Source: Streptomyces sp. NRRL S-118 (GTDB taxonomy: Bacteria; Actinomycetota; Actinomycetes; Streptomycetales; Streptomycetaceae). From it: a DNA stretch of 64,000 bases. Location of the stretch: assembly GCF_000716335.1 (NCBI RefSeq), contig NZ_KL591013.1:62001-126000 (forward strand), written 5' to 3'. Numbering within the stretch: position 1 is the first letter of the stretch; every line of letters begins with the position of its first letter. The notes under the pieces are model-generated. The model searched no databases, was not told the DNA's origin, and worked only from the letters and a program-made list of their open reading frames with translations. Positions 46,029-54,449 of this stretch are shown here, in pieces. The position numbers and the translations under genes were made by a program.

Positions 46029-47846
46029 ATGTGCGGAATTGTCGGTTACATCGGTAAGCGTGACGTGGCTCCGCTGCTGCTGGAGGGCCTGGCGCGGCTG
46101 GAGTACCGCGGGTACGACTCCGCGGGCATGGTGATCACCAGCCCGAAGTCCCCCGGCCTCAAGATGGTCAAGGCCAAGGGCCGCGTCCGCGACCTGGAGG
46201 CCCGCGTCCCCAAGCGCTTCACCGGCACCACCGGCATCGCCCACACCCGCTGGGCCACCCACGGCGCCCCCAGCGACATCAACTCGCACCCGCACATGGA
46301 CCCCGAGAACAAGGTCGCGGTCGTCCACAACGGCATCGTCGACAACGCCGCCGAGCTGCGCGCGAAGCTCGAGGCCGACGGGGTGGTCTTCGCCTCCGAG
46401 ACCGACACCGAGGTCCTGACCCACCTGATCGCCCGCTCCCAGGCCGACACCCTGGAGGAGAAGGTCCGCGAGGCGCTCAAGGTCGTCGAGGGCACGTACG
46501 GCATCGCCGTCATGCACGCCGACTTCAACGACCGCATCGTCGTCGCCCGCAACGGCTCCCCGGTCGTCCTCGGCATCGGCGAGAAGGAGATGCTCGTCGC
46601 CTCCGACATCGCCGCGCTGATCGCCCACACCCGCCAGATCGTCACCCTCGACGACGGCGAGATGGCCACCCTCAAGGCCGACGAGTTCCGCACCTACACG
46701 ACCTCGGGCACGCTGACCACCGCCACGCCCGAGACCGTGGAGTGGGAGGCCGCCTCGTACGACATGGGCGGCCACGACACGTACATGCACAAGGAGATCT
46801 CGGAGCAGGCCGACGCGGTGGACCGCGTCCTGCGCGGCCGCATCGACGACAAGTTCTCCACCGTGCACCTCGGCGGCCTGAACCTGGACGCCCGCGAGGC
46901 CCGCGGCATCCGCCGCGTGAAGATCCTCGGCTGCGGCACCTCGTACCACGCCGGCCTCATCGGCGCCTCGCTGATCGAGGGCCTGGCCCGCATCCCGGCC
47001 GACTCCGAGCCGGCCTCCGAGTTCCGCTACCGCAACCCGGTCGTGGACCCCGACACGCTCTACATCGCCGTCTCGCAGTCGGGTGAGACCTACGACGTGC
47101 TGGCCGCGGTGCAGGAGCTCAAGCGGAAGGGCGCCCGCGTGCTGGGCGTCGTCAACGTGGTGGGCTCCGCCATCGCCCGCGAGGCCGACGGCGGCGTGTA
47201 CGTCCACGCCGGCCCGGAGGTCTGCGTCGTCTCCACCAAGTGCTTCACCAACACGGTCGTCGCCTTCGCGCTCCTCGCGCTCCACCTGGGCCGCATCCGC
47301 GACCTGTCGGTCTCCGACGGCAAGCGGATCATCGAGGGCCTGCGCAAGCTGCCGGAGCAGATCCAGGAGATCCTCCAGGGCGAGGAGGACATCAAGAAGC
47401 TGGCCGCGGAGTACGCGAACGCCAAGTCGATGATGTTCATCGGCCGCGTCCGGGGCTACCCGGTCGCCCTGGAGGCCTCCCTGAAGCTCAAGGAGATCTC
47501 CTACATCCACGCCGAGGCGTACCCGGCCTCCGAGCTCAAGCACGGCCCGCTGGCCCTCATCGAGCCCGCGATGCCGACCGTCGCGATCGTCCCGAACGAC
47601 TCCCTGCTGGAGAAGAACCGGGCGGCGATGGAGGAGATCAAGGCCCGCAGCGGCAGGATCCTCGCGGTCGCCCACTCCGAGCAGGAGAAGGCCGACCACA
47701 CGATCATCGTCCCGAAGAACGAGGACGAGCTGGACCCGATCCTGATGGGCATCCCGCTCCAGCTCTTCGCGTACCACACGGCTCTGGCCCTGGGCCGGGA
47801 CATCGACAAGCCGCGCAACCTGGCGAAGTCGGTCACGGTCGAGTAG
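46029..47846 (+). CDS. glmS: Glutamine--fructose-6-phosphate aminotransferase
   Basis: A 605-aa enzyme with normal length. Cys2 (MCGIVGYIG) is the glutaminase nucleophile; the N-terminal Ntn domain has HTRWATHGAPSDINSHPH. Two SIS isomerase domains follow (CGTSYHAGLIGASLIEGLARI; SQSGETYDVLAAV; AEAYPASELKHGPLALIE) and the invariant C-terminus LAKSVTVE. Makes glucosamine-6-phosphate for peptidoglycan. GGAGGGG lies 9 nt before ATG. The 55-bp leader is too short for a glmS ribozyme. Strong terminator at 47889. Confidence 0.96.
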   Translation: MCGIVGYIGKRDVAPLLLEGLARLEYRGYDSAGMVITSPKSPGLKMVKAKGRVRDLEARVPKRFTGTTGIAHTRWATHGAPSDINSHPHMDPENKVAVVHNGIVDNAAELRAKLEADGVVFASETDTEVLTHLIARSQADTLEEKVREALKVVEGTYGIAVMHADFNDRIVVARNGSPVVLGIGEKEMLVASDIAALIAHTRQIVTLDDGEMATLKADEFRTYTTSGTLTTATPETVEWEAASYDMGGHDTYMHKEISEQADAVDRVLRGRIDDKFSTVHLGGLNLDAREARGIRRVKILGCGTSYHAGLIGASLIEGLARIPADSEPASEFRYRNPVVDPDTLYIAVSQSGETYDVLAAVQELKRKGARVLGVVNVVGSAIAREADGGVYVHAGPEVCVVSTKCFTNTVVAFALLALHLGRIRDLSVSDGKRIIEGLRKLPEQIQEILQGEEDIKKLAAEYANAKSMMFIGRVRGYPVALEASLKLKEISYIHAEAYPASELKHGPLALIEPAMPTVAIVPNDSLLEKNRAAMEEIKARSGRILAVAHSEQEKADHTIIVPKNEDELDPILMGIPLQLFAYHTALALGRDIDKPRNLAKSVTVE

Positions 47847-47888
47847 TCCTGGGCACCGGACCCCGTTCCGGTCCCCGCACCCGGACGC

Positions 47889-47935
47889 GGGTGACCCCCG
47901 GCGCGTGCCACCGACGCGCCGGGGGTCACCCTTTT
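47889..47935 (+). terminator. Perfect 18-bp terminator after glmS
   Basis: Perfect 18-bp stem (47889-47906 with 47914-47931; inner loop GCCACCG) followed by TTTT, 42 bp after the stop codon. The opposite-strand SatP-like gene ends at 48000, so it may serve both directions. Confidence 0.92.
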
Positions 47936-47999
47936 CGTACGGCCGGTGCCGCCCTCGCACCGGCCTCGCGGCCGCGTGGCCGCCCCGGAAGGGGAGGCC

Positions 48000-48569
48000 T
48001 CAGCCGGTGGCCGTCACACCCCGGCCCGCGGCGCGCCCGCTGAACGCCGGCCACTTCGCGACCGCCGCCGTCGCGCCGTACCAGGCCGCCAGGCCCGCCA
48101 CCGCGGCGGTCCAGCCGCCGATCCTGCCGAGCGCGGACACCTCCGCGAAGGCACCGACGCCGGAGAGCAGCAGCGAGAGGAACAGCAGTCCGTACACGCC
48201 CTGTTCGAGCACCCCACGGCCCGAGGTCGCGGCCGTGAGGGAGAGCGCGAGCAGCGACCACACCAGCAGGAACAGGCCCGTGGCCTCCGCGGAGGCCCCG
48301 CCGCCGGCGGCCGTGCCCCAGGTGAACCAGAAGGCACCGAGCCCCGCGAAGGCCGTGCCGTCGGCGCCGTCGCCCGCGCGCAGCGCGAGCAGGCCGGCCA
48401 TGAACAGGGCGACTCCGCCGACCCAGGTGGCGAGTGCCGAGGCGTCGGCCGCGCCGACGCCGTCGATCACACCGGTGTTGCCGAGGCCGAAGGCCAGCAG
48501 CGTCAGTCCGAGTGCGAGGTGGCCGAGAGTGGAGGTGGTGGTGCTCCCCGCAGAGACGTCGTTGTCCAC
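48000..48569 (-). CDS. GPR1/FUN34/YaaH (SatP)-family membrane transporter
   Basis: A 189-aa protein with six hydrophobic helices. GTG 48569 (VDNDVSAGSTTTSTLGHLALGLTLLAFGLGNTG) has GGGAG 6 nt upstream. Family members carry acetate/succinate or ammonium. The usual NPAPLGL-like motif before helix 1 is here TLGHLALGL, so the substrate is uncertain. Last helix ends in GATAAVAKWPAFSG. Upstream, two CCACCTGG copies (48624, 48656) lie 32 bp apart, possible control sites. Confidence 0.78.
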   Translation of the reverse strand: MDNDVSAGSTTTSTLGHLALGLTLLAFGLGNTGVIDGVGAADASALATWVGGVALFMAGLLALRAGDGADGTAFAGLGAFWFTWGTAAGGGASAEATGLFLLVWSLLALSLTAATSGRGVLEQGVYGLLFLSLLLSGVGAFAEVSALGRIGGWTAAVAGLAAWYGATAAVAKWPAFSGRAAGRGVTATG

Positions 48570-48783
48570 GGCGGGCTCCCTTCGTGTGCAGGTGTGCTGC
48601 CTGTGCTGAGCACTGCGTCCCAGCCACCTGGATATACCCTTCACAAGCGCACGATCCACCTGGGAGGGTCACCGAATCACCGAGGGGGAGAAGGAAGTTG
48701 ACGCCGCCTCACCAGCGATGACGCCGGGGCAACGCCTTCATCACAGGTCGGCCACGGGAGGACTGGGAGCCGCCGGGAGCGGG

Positions 48784-49305
48784 TTACGGGATGACGACAA
48801 CCGGCCGCTGCGCGCGGCGTGCCAGCCGTCCGGCCACCGAGCCGAAGATCCGCCCGACGAGGCCGTGCGTCGAACCGACGACGATGGCGTCGGCCGAGTA
48901 CTCCCGGCCGACCTCCTCCAGTTCGTGACAGATGTCACCGCCGCGCTCCACGAGGATCCACGGCACCTCGGCCAGGTAGTCCGCGCAGGCCAGCTCCAGA
49001 CCGAGCACCTCGGTGCGGTGGTCCGGCACGTCGACGAAGACGGGCGGCTCGCAGCCGGCCCAGACGGTGGTGGGCAGCCGGTTGGCCACGTGCACGATGA
49101 TCAGGCCGGATCCGGACCGCCGGGCCATGCCGATCGCGTAGGCGAGGGCGCGCTCGCTCGAGGTCGAGCCGTCGAAACCGACGACCACTCCGTGCAGGAA
49201 GGCGGGATCGCAGGCGTGGCGTGTCTGGTCCGCCGCGAGGGGGTCGACCGTGGAGTCGGCGACCTGCCTGCGGTCCGCGGGTTCAGGGATTTCGTGACCG
49301 GCCAT
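48784..49305 (-). CDS. Universal stress protein (UspA) family
   Basis: A 173-aa protein from ATG 49305. A 38-residue N-terminal extension precedes the single Usp domain: VVVGFDGSTSSERALAYAIGMARRSG, ILVERGGDICHELEEVGREYSADAIVVGSTHGLVGRIFGSVAGRLARRAQRPVVVIP. The ATP-binding motif G-x2-G-x9-G(S/T) is present as STHGLVGRIFGSVAG. Role in stress or dormancy is by family only. Expressed leftward, on its own. Confidence 0.88.
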   Translation of the reverse strand: MAGHEIPEPADRRQVADSTVDPLAADQTRHACDPAFLHGVVVGFDGSTSSERALAYAIGMARRSGSGLIIVHVANRLPTTVWAGCEPPVFVDVPDHRTEVLGLELACADYLAEVPWILVERGGDICHELEEVGREYSADAIVVGSTHGLVGRIFGSVAGRLARRAQRPVVVIP

Positions 49306-49728
49306 CGGAGTCTCGGCGAAGACAGTCCTCGTGAGAAGGAACGGGGGAACAACGGGAGGCGGCGTGTCCGGGAATCATCTTCCCGACCCCATACCCCCAA
49401 GGGTACGGCGACACTCCCGCCCCGCCCAGTGCTCGCCGCCCTGCCCACGGCGGTCACAGGCGTTCCAGGGAGCATGCCCGAGCCCGCCCCGTATGGCAAT
49501 GCCGGTTGTGTCTTACAGGCGTCCCGCGGTCACGTTCCGTGACCACCGGGTGACCTCGCGGGCACGACAGCCGGGGCCGGCGGATCGCGCGGTGACCGGA
49601 GCGCGGACCCCTCGTTGGCCACACGGCCGCCGGATCCCCGCCCCCTGGCGAGCCCCTCCGTCCCCCGCCTCCGCCGGTCGCGCCCGGGTGCGCCCGGGCC
49701 GGGCGGCCGCACGCCCCAGGAGCTCCTC
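49306..49728. other. Gap of 423 bp without a gene
   Basis: Holds the USP promoter side and the leader of the small membrane protein. A clear palindrome GGTCACG-TTC-CGTGACC lies at 49528-49544 and a weaker TACCC-CCAA-GGGTA near 49400. Open frames here have no ribosome site and no family pattern. Confidence 0.5.
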
Positions 49729-50088
49729 GTGCCCCTCCCCGCACCGCCGCCCGGCGCCCCGTCCGAGCCCTCCCCCGCCTCGCGGGCCGCGACCGACGTG
49801 GTGCGGTGGTCGGCCTTCAGCTGCGCCCTGGTGCCGGTCGTCCTGGTGGCCCACGGGACGTCCGTCGGCGGCGCCGTCGCGACCGCGCTCGGCCTGGCCG
49901 CGGTGACCGCCGCCTGCCGGGCTCTGCTGCGGCGCTCGGAGCGGCTCGCCGGGCAGGCGGCCGGGGGTGCGACGGGCGGGCCGCCCCGCGGGCGGCACTG
50001 CCGCGCGGCGGGAGGAGCGCACCGCGGGGGCGGCGCCGGGAGCGGAGGCGGAGGCCGTCACGGGGGTCGCTGTACACCCCTGGATTGA
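49729..50088 (+). CDS. Small membrane protein upstream of adpA
   Basis: A 119-aa protein. GTG 49729 has AGGAG 6 nt upstream, which decides the start inside a longer open frame. A Pro-rich N-terminus is followed by two hydrophobic helices (SAFSCALVPVVLVAHGTSVGGAVATALGLAAVTAACRALL) and a Gly/Arg/His-rich tail ending GGRCTPLD. No known domain. A small gene of this kind next to adpA appears to be conserved in streptomycetes (from memory). Function unknown. Confidence 0.65.
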   Translation: MPLPAPPPGAPSEPSPASRAATDVVRWSAFSCALVPVVLVAHGTSVGGAVATALGLAAVTAACRALLRRSERLAGQAAGGATGGPPRGRHCRAAGGAHRGGGAGSGGGGRHGGRCTPLD

Positions 50089-50464
50089 GCGGCCGCACAC
50101 GCGCACCCGTATGTTTTCAGCCAACTTCCGGGATGTGGCCGTTCCTTGCCGAAATGGCCTGCCAACCCCCTTGTCACCAGGCGAGAAAGCACCTTCCCCG
50201 TCCGAGGAACCCTATGCGGATGGGCCATGCACGCGAGGCGCACTTCCCTGCGGGCCCCACGAGTGGAACGCTTCGTGATCGAATGCTTCGCGCCAAGTTG
50301 CCTTGTCGACATAGTCCCGGATGCGGAACTTGTCACGCCGGCGCCACGGGACGCAGTAGATTCGATCATGACTATCGAAGACTGGGGACTCGTGCAAAAC
50401 CGAGGGGAAACGTGCAGGAGCGACAGGACCGAGGAGACGCGAACACCGAGGGGGGCTTAGCGTC
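50089..50464 (+). promoter_or_regulatory. Long adpA upstream/leader region
   Basis: 376 bp without a credible gene, noticeably lower in GC than its surroundings (for example 50100-50170 and 50280-50400), as expected for a heavily regulated promoter. In other streptomycetes adpA is controlled here by gamma-butyrolactone receptors, BldD and AdpA itself; I could not place those sites with confidence. GAGGGGGG before ATG 50465 is the ribosome site. Confidence 0.5.
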
Positions 50465-51640
50465 ATGAGCCAGGACTCCGCCGCGCCGGAGAACGGGCGA
50501 AAATTGTCCGGACGGCGCCGTCGCGAGGTCGTCGCAGTGCTGCTGTTCAGCGGCGGCCCCATCTTCGAGAGTTCCATTCCGCTCTCCGTGTTCGGGATTG
50601 ACCGCCAGGACGCAGGAGTGCCCCGCTACAGGCTGCTGGTCTGTGCGGGCGAAGAAGGGCCGCTGCGCACGACCGGGGGACTGGAACTCTCCGCGCCGTA
50701 CGGCCTGGAGGCCATCAGCAGGGCCGGTACCGTCGTCGTGCCGGCATGGCGGTCGATCACTTCGCCGCCACCGCCCGAGGCGCTCGACGCGCTGCGTCGC
50801 GCGCATGAGGAAGGCGCCCGCATCGTCGGGCTGTGCACCGGTGCCTTCGTCCTCGCGGCGGCCGGTTTACTGGACGGCAGACCGGCGACCACGCACTGGA
50901 TGTACGCGCCGACGCTCGCCAAGCGCTATCCGTCGGTCCACGTGGACCCGCGGGAGCTCTTCGTGGACGACGGCGACGTACTGACGTCCGCGGGGACGGC
51001 GGCCGGAATCGATCTCTGTCTGCACATCGTGCGGACGGACCACGGCGCCGAGGCGGCCGGGGCACTCGCCCGGCGGCTCGTCGTACCGCCGCGGCGCAGC
51101 GGCGGGCAGGAGCGGTATCTCGACCGCTCGCTGCCCGAGGAGATCGGCGCCGACCCGCTGGCCGAAGTGGTCGCGTGGGCACTGGAGCACCTCCACGAGC
51201 AGTTCGACGTGGAGACGCTCGCGGCCCGCGCGTACATGAGCCGGCGGACCTTCGACCGGCGCTTCCGTTCACTGACGGGCTCGGCACCGCTGCAGTGGCT
51301 GATCACCCAGCGGGTGCTGCAGGCGCAGCGGCTGCTGGAGACCTCCGACTATTCGGTGGACGAGGTCGCGGGCCGCTGCGGGTTCCGCTCGCCGGTGGCG
51401 CTGCGTGGCCACTTCCGGCGCCAGCTGGGCTCGTCGCCGGCCGCTTACCGGGCCGCCTACCGGGCCCGGCGCCCGCAAGGCGACACGGCACCGCCGCCGA
51501 CGTCGGTCGTGGAGACCGTGTTGCCGCCGGCCAGGCGGCACGCGGCGGCGGCCTCCGCCCCGGCGGGGGCGACGGCGGCCTCCGGGCCGCCGGAGCCGGT
51601 CGGCAGACCGGCCTTCCCGGGCCAGCGCAGCGCACCGTGA
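50465..51640 (+). CDS. adpA: AraC/XylS family global developmental regulator AdpA
   Basis: A 391-aa protein. N-terminal DJ-1/PfpI-like dimerisation domain ([41 protein letters not shown]) and a C-terminal AraC HTH ([60 protein letters not shown]), followed by a Pro/Ala-rich tail. AdpA controls aerial growth and antibiotic genes. An in-frame TTA leucine codon at 50867-50869 (codon 135) makes translation depend on the bldA tRNA, as known for adpA. Next to orn, the conserved arrangement. Confidence 0.96.
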   Translation: MSQDSAAPENGRKLSGRRRREVVAVLLFSGGPIFESSIPLSVFGIDRQDAGVPRYRLLVCAGEEGPLRTTGGLELSAPYGLEAISRAGTVVVPAWRSITSPPPPEALDALRRAHEEGARIVGLCTGAFVLAAAGLLDGRPATTHWMYAPTLAKRYPSVHVDPRELFVDDGDVLTSAGTAAGIDLCLHIVRTDHGAEAAGALARRLVVPPRRSGGQERYLDRSLPEEIGADPLAEVVAWALEHLHEQFDVETLAARAYMSRRTFDRRFRSLTGSAPLQWLITQRVLQAQRLLETSDYSVDEVAGRCGFRSPVALRGHFRRQLGSSPAAYRAAYRARRPQGDTAPPPTSVVETVLPPARRHAAAASAPAGATAASGPPEPVGRPAFPGQRSAP

Positions 51641-51641
51641 C

Positions 51642-51695
51642 GATGGGCCGCGGCGGAGGGGGTGCACGACCACACCCCCTCCGGCGCGGCCCATC
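51642..51695 (+). terminator. Large hairpin between adpA and orn
   Basis: A 23-bp stem with one mismatch (51642-51664 with 51673-51695), 8-nt loop, beginning 2 bp after the adpA stop and ending 13 bp before the orn start. No T-run. It can end adpA transcription or act on orn leader RNA. Confidence 0.75.
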
Positions 51696-51708
51696 TAAGG
51701 TAGGACGC

Positions 51709-52329
51709 ATGAACGATCGCATGGTGTGGATCGACTGCGAGATGACCGGGCTCTCGCTGACGGACGACGCACTCATCGAGGTGGCCGCACTGGTCACCGA
51801 CTCGGAACTGAACGTACTCGGTCACGGCGTGGACATCGTGATCCGCCCGCCGGACGCCGCCCTGGAGACCATGCCCGAGGTGGTGCGCCAGATGCACACC
51901 GCCTCCGGCCTCCTCGACGAACTCGCCGCCGGCACCACCCTCGCCGATGCCGAGGAGCAGGTCATGGCGTACGTCCGCGAGCACGTGAAGGAGCCCGGCA
52001 AGGCTCCCCTCTGCGGAAACTCGGTCTCCACCGACCGCGGCTTCCTGCTGCGCGACATGCCGACCCTGGAGGAGTACCTCCACTACCGGATCGTCGATGT
52101 CTCCTCGGTCAAGGAACTGGCCCGCCGCTGGTACCCGAGGGCGTACTTCAACAGTCCGGAGAAGAGCGGCAACCACCGCGCGCTCGCCGACATCCGCGAG
52201 TCGATCGCCGAGCTCCGCTACTACCGCGAGGCGATCTTCGTCCCCCAGCCGGGCCCGGACTCCGAGAGGGCCAGGACCATCGCGGCCCGCCACGTCCTGC
52301 CCGCGACCCCGCCCGACCCGGCCGCGTAA
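51709..52329 (+). CDS. orn: Oligoribonuclease
   Basis: A 206-aa DEDDh exonuclease. Motifs: WIDCEMTGL (D9, E11), [10 protein letters not shown] (third Asp), and [10 protein letters not shown] with the His and last Asp. It degrades 2-5 nt RNAs and pGpG from c-di-GMP, essential for normal growth and development in Streptomyces. ATG 51709 with AAGG-TAGGACGC before it. The ribosome site sits directly after the 23-bp hairpin, so expression relative to adpA is likely regulated there. C-terminus is Pro/Ala-rich. Confidence 0.95.
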   Translation: MNDRMVWIDCEMTGLSLTDDALIEVAALVTDSELNVLGHGVDIVIRPPDAALETMPEVVRQMHTASGLLDELAAGTTLADAEEQVMAYVREHVKEPGKAPLCGNSVSTDRGFLLRDMPTLEEYLHYRIVDVSSVKELARRWYPRAYFNSPEKSGNHRALADIRESIAELRYYREAIFVPQPGPDSERARTIAARHVLPATPPDPAA

Positions 52330-52468
52330 CCCGCGTGCGGGGGCCGTCCACCGGCCCTGCCGACCCACCGCCCGACCCCGCACCGACCCGCCACCCGAAA
52401 GGCGGGAGCGAGCACCCTCTCGGACCCTGTACACTTTTTCTCGGCCGGTCGGGAAAAAGACCGGTCGT

Positions 52469-52542
52469 GGTGGGTATAGCTCAGCTGGTAGAGCACCTGG
52501 TTGTGGTCCAGGATGTCGCGGGTTCGAGTCCCGTTACTCACC
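52469..52542 (+). tRNA. tRNA-His (GTG anticodon)
   Basis: Complete cloverleaf: acceptor GTGGGTA / TACTCAC, D-arm GCTC...GAGC, anticodon arm CCTGG-TTGTGGT-CCAGG with anticodon GTG, T-arm GCGGG-TTCGAGT-CCCGT. An extra 5' G at 52469 faces C73, the His identity element. CCA is not encoded. A -10-like TACACT lies at 52430-52435, about 40 bp upstream. Confidence 0.95.
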
Positions 52543-52547
52543 CTGAT

Positions 52548-52589
52548 CGACGAAGGGCTGACCTGTGGGAACAGGTCAGCCCTTCGTCG
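52548..52589 (+). terminator. Perfect 18-bp terminator after tRNA-His
   Basis: Perfect 18-bp stem (52548-52565 with 52572-52589) with a 6-nt loop TGGGAA, starting 5 bp after the tRNA. Confidence 0.9.
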
Positions 52590-52691
52590 TACCCGGCTGT
52601 GCACGCCCCCGGCGGGCTTCGCCGCCCCCGCCTTCCGCCGGCCCGGCCCCCCTCCGCGGGTCGCACAGCCGGCGCGACCACGCCCCCGGTG

Positions 52692-53218
52692 TCAGCGCTG
52701 AGCGGTCGTGCTGGCCCCGTCCAGTGCTTCGCGAATGATGTCCGCGTGCCCGGCGTGGTGTGCCGTCTCCCTGAGCAGGTGCAGCAGGATCCGGCGCGCC
52801 GTCCAGTGGACGGGCTCCGGCGGTGACCACGGGGTCGTGGGCAGCGGCACGCTGCGGTCCAGGTCGGCGAGGGCCGCCACGGCTTCCTCCGTCGCCCGCG
52901 CGGCGGCCCGGTACTCCTCCAGCAGCGCGGCCAGTGTCTCGCCCTCGGCCATGCGGTACTGCCCCAGGTCGAGCATGCCCTCCGGCAGTTCGCCGTCGCC
53001 CTTGACCATGATCTGCGTCCAGACCCGCTCGCCGCGGGCGAGGTGCTTGACGATGCCGCCCAGGGTCAGCTCGCTCACCGTCGTGCGCCGCGCGGCCTGC
53101 GCGTCGCCGATCCCGGGACGGTGATCAGCAGCAACTCCCGCTGCTCCGCCAGCGCGCGCAGCAGTTCGCCCTTCTCGCCGGAAGGAAAGGAGACATGGTC
53201 GTCCGTCGATGTCGTCAT
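52692..53218 (-). pseudogene. DinB/DUF664-like protein, frameshifted
   Basis: Reading leftward from ATG 53218 the protein begins MTTSTDDHVSFPSGEKGELL and continues to LLITVPG; the frame then meets a stop. The continuation of the family (DAQAARRTTVSELTLGGIVKHLARGERVW ... LHLLRETAHHAGHADIIREALDG) is found in another frame from about 53112. One missing base in the CCCGGG run at 53112-53117 accounts for it. The three His of the DinB metal site are visible (KHLARG; HHAGHAD). DinB-like proteins are thiol-dependent metal enzymes. Either a real recent frameshift or a sequencing error; the C-terminal part could start at GTG 53078 but would lack helix 1. Confidence 0.65.
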
Positions 53219-53417
53219 GAGCCGACCGTAGAGGTCAACTAGGTCGGAATCTGTCCGCCATGGCACTCAGAGGGAGACGGCGAACGGGCCGGAACGGGCA
53301 CGGCACCCCGGCGGGGCCCGCACATGTGTGCCGGTGGCACCGAAACCCCGGCACGGCCTCCCGCCAAGCGGTACGTTCCAGCTCCCCACACCCACACGCC
53401 AGCACCGAGGGGATCCC

Positions 53418-54026
53418 GTGAGCCACCAGCATCCGGCGGGCCCACCGCCGTATCCGCCGCAGCAGCCCTACGCGCCCTACCCGCCGCCTCGGCCTCCTCG
53501 GAACGGGATGTCCGCCGGCGCCGTCGTCGCCATCGTTCTCGGCAGCGTCTTCGGCGTCCTCGTCCTCATCGGGATGGCCGGTGCCCTTGTCGGCAGCGCC
53601 CCGGACGACGGAGCCGCACCCCAGCGGAGGACGCCGCCCACCGCGCCGGCTCCGGAGAAGACCGCCGCTCCCTCCGGGGAACCGGAGGTCGCGCAGGACG
53701 CCCCGGTCCGGGTCACCGCGAAGAAGACGCCGTTCACGCCGGGCGTCCTCCACGACGGCGGCACGTACACCAGCGTCTCGGTGACGGTCACCAACAACGG
53801 CGGCAAACCGATCGGCATCAATCCGCTGTACTTCAGCATCACCGACACCGTCGGAGGCAAGCACACGGCCGAACTGGGCGTGGACGACCAGCAAATGGAC
53901 ACCGTGGACCTTGCACCGGGGGAGAACATCACCGGCGTCATCACCGGTAAGGGCAGCTTCACACCGCGGTACGTGACGTACGTCGAGGGCTTGTTCGGCG
54001 ACGGTGTGCGCGGCAACGTGACGTGA
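53418..54026 (+). CDS. Membrane-anchored DUF4352 protein
   Basis: A 202-aa protein from GTG 53418 with GAGGGG upstream. N-terminal cytoplasmic Pro/Tyr-rich tail (PPYPPQQPYAPYPPPRPP), one transmembrane helix (SAGAVVAIVLGSVFGVLVLIGMAGALVG), a Pro/Thr linker and an external DUF4352 immunoglobulin-like domain from about residue 110 (GTYTSVSVTVTNNGGKPIGINPLYFSITD; VDLAPGENITGVI). DUF4352 domains occur in surface proteins; role unknown. Confidence 0.82.
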   Translation: MSHQHPAGPPPYPPQQPYAPYPPPRPPRNGMSAGAVVAIVLGSVFGVLVLIGMAGALVGSAPDDGAAPQRRTPPTAPAPEKTAAPSGEPEVAQDAPVRVTAKKTPFTPGVLHDGGTYTSVSVTVTNNGGKPIGINPLYFSITDTVGGKHTAELGVDDQQMDTVDLAPGENITGVITGKGSFTPRYVTYVEGLFGDGVRGNVT

Positions 54027-54112
54027 CCTGGGCGCCGCCGGAGGCCATGCGGGGCGCCCACCAGGCGAGTTCGGCGACGTCCCGGGGACGCGCACGCGGC
54101 GGGCCGGTCAAG

Positions 54113-54405
54113 GCGCCGCCCGCGATGGCCTCTCGGAGGACTGGAGCCAGCGGTAGAACTCCAGCTGCCGGTCGAGGCTGGTCGCCCAGTCCTGCGCACC
54201 GGTGGCCGACTTGGGCCTGAGCGGGGGGTACTCGCTGAGCGCGTAAGCGGCGAGGGGGTTCTGGTAGCCGCCGTGGGCGTGGCTGGAGCCGATGCGCCAG
54301 GCCCAGCCGCGGAGGCGTCGGTGGCGCCGCCCCAGGCGTAGTACCAGCTCATCAGGTAGTGGGCGCTGTTCTTGCCGGTGCCGGCGCCGATCGGACGAAT
54401 CACCG
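54113..54405 (-). pseudogene. Fragment of a GH48-type cellulase
   Basis: On the minus strand two short frames together give a recognisable stretch of about 95 residues: [20 protein letters not shown] then, after a one-base break near 54298, [20 protein letters not shown] and [20 protein letters not shown]. One added base in GCGGCTGG restores [15 protein letters not shown] second break near 54125 turns the expected EGAIAGGA into ERPSRAAP. The pattern is, from memory, that of GH48 exocellulases (about 620-700 aa), so over 80 percent of the gene is gone. It could be another cellulase family; relic status is clear. Confidence 0.55.
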
Positions 54406-54449
54406 CGCGTCCCGGGCGACGGCACCACGGGCGTCCCCGCGCCGTCACC

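Noticed and set aside
50146..50460. Possible 104-codon gene directly before adpA
   Set aside because: No ribosome site, no family pattern, and it occupies the known type of long regulatory leader of adpA.
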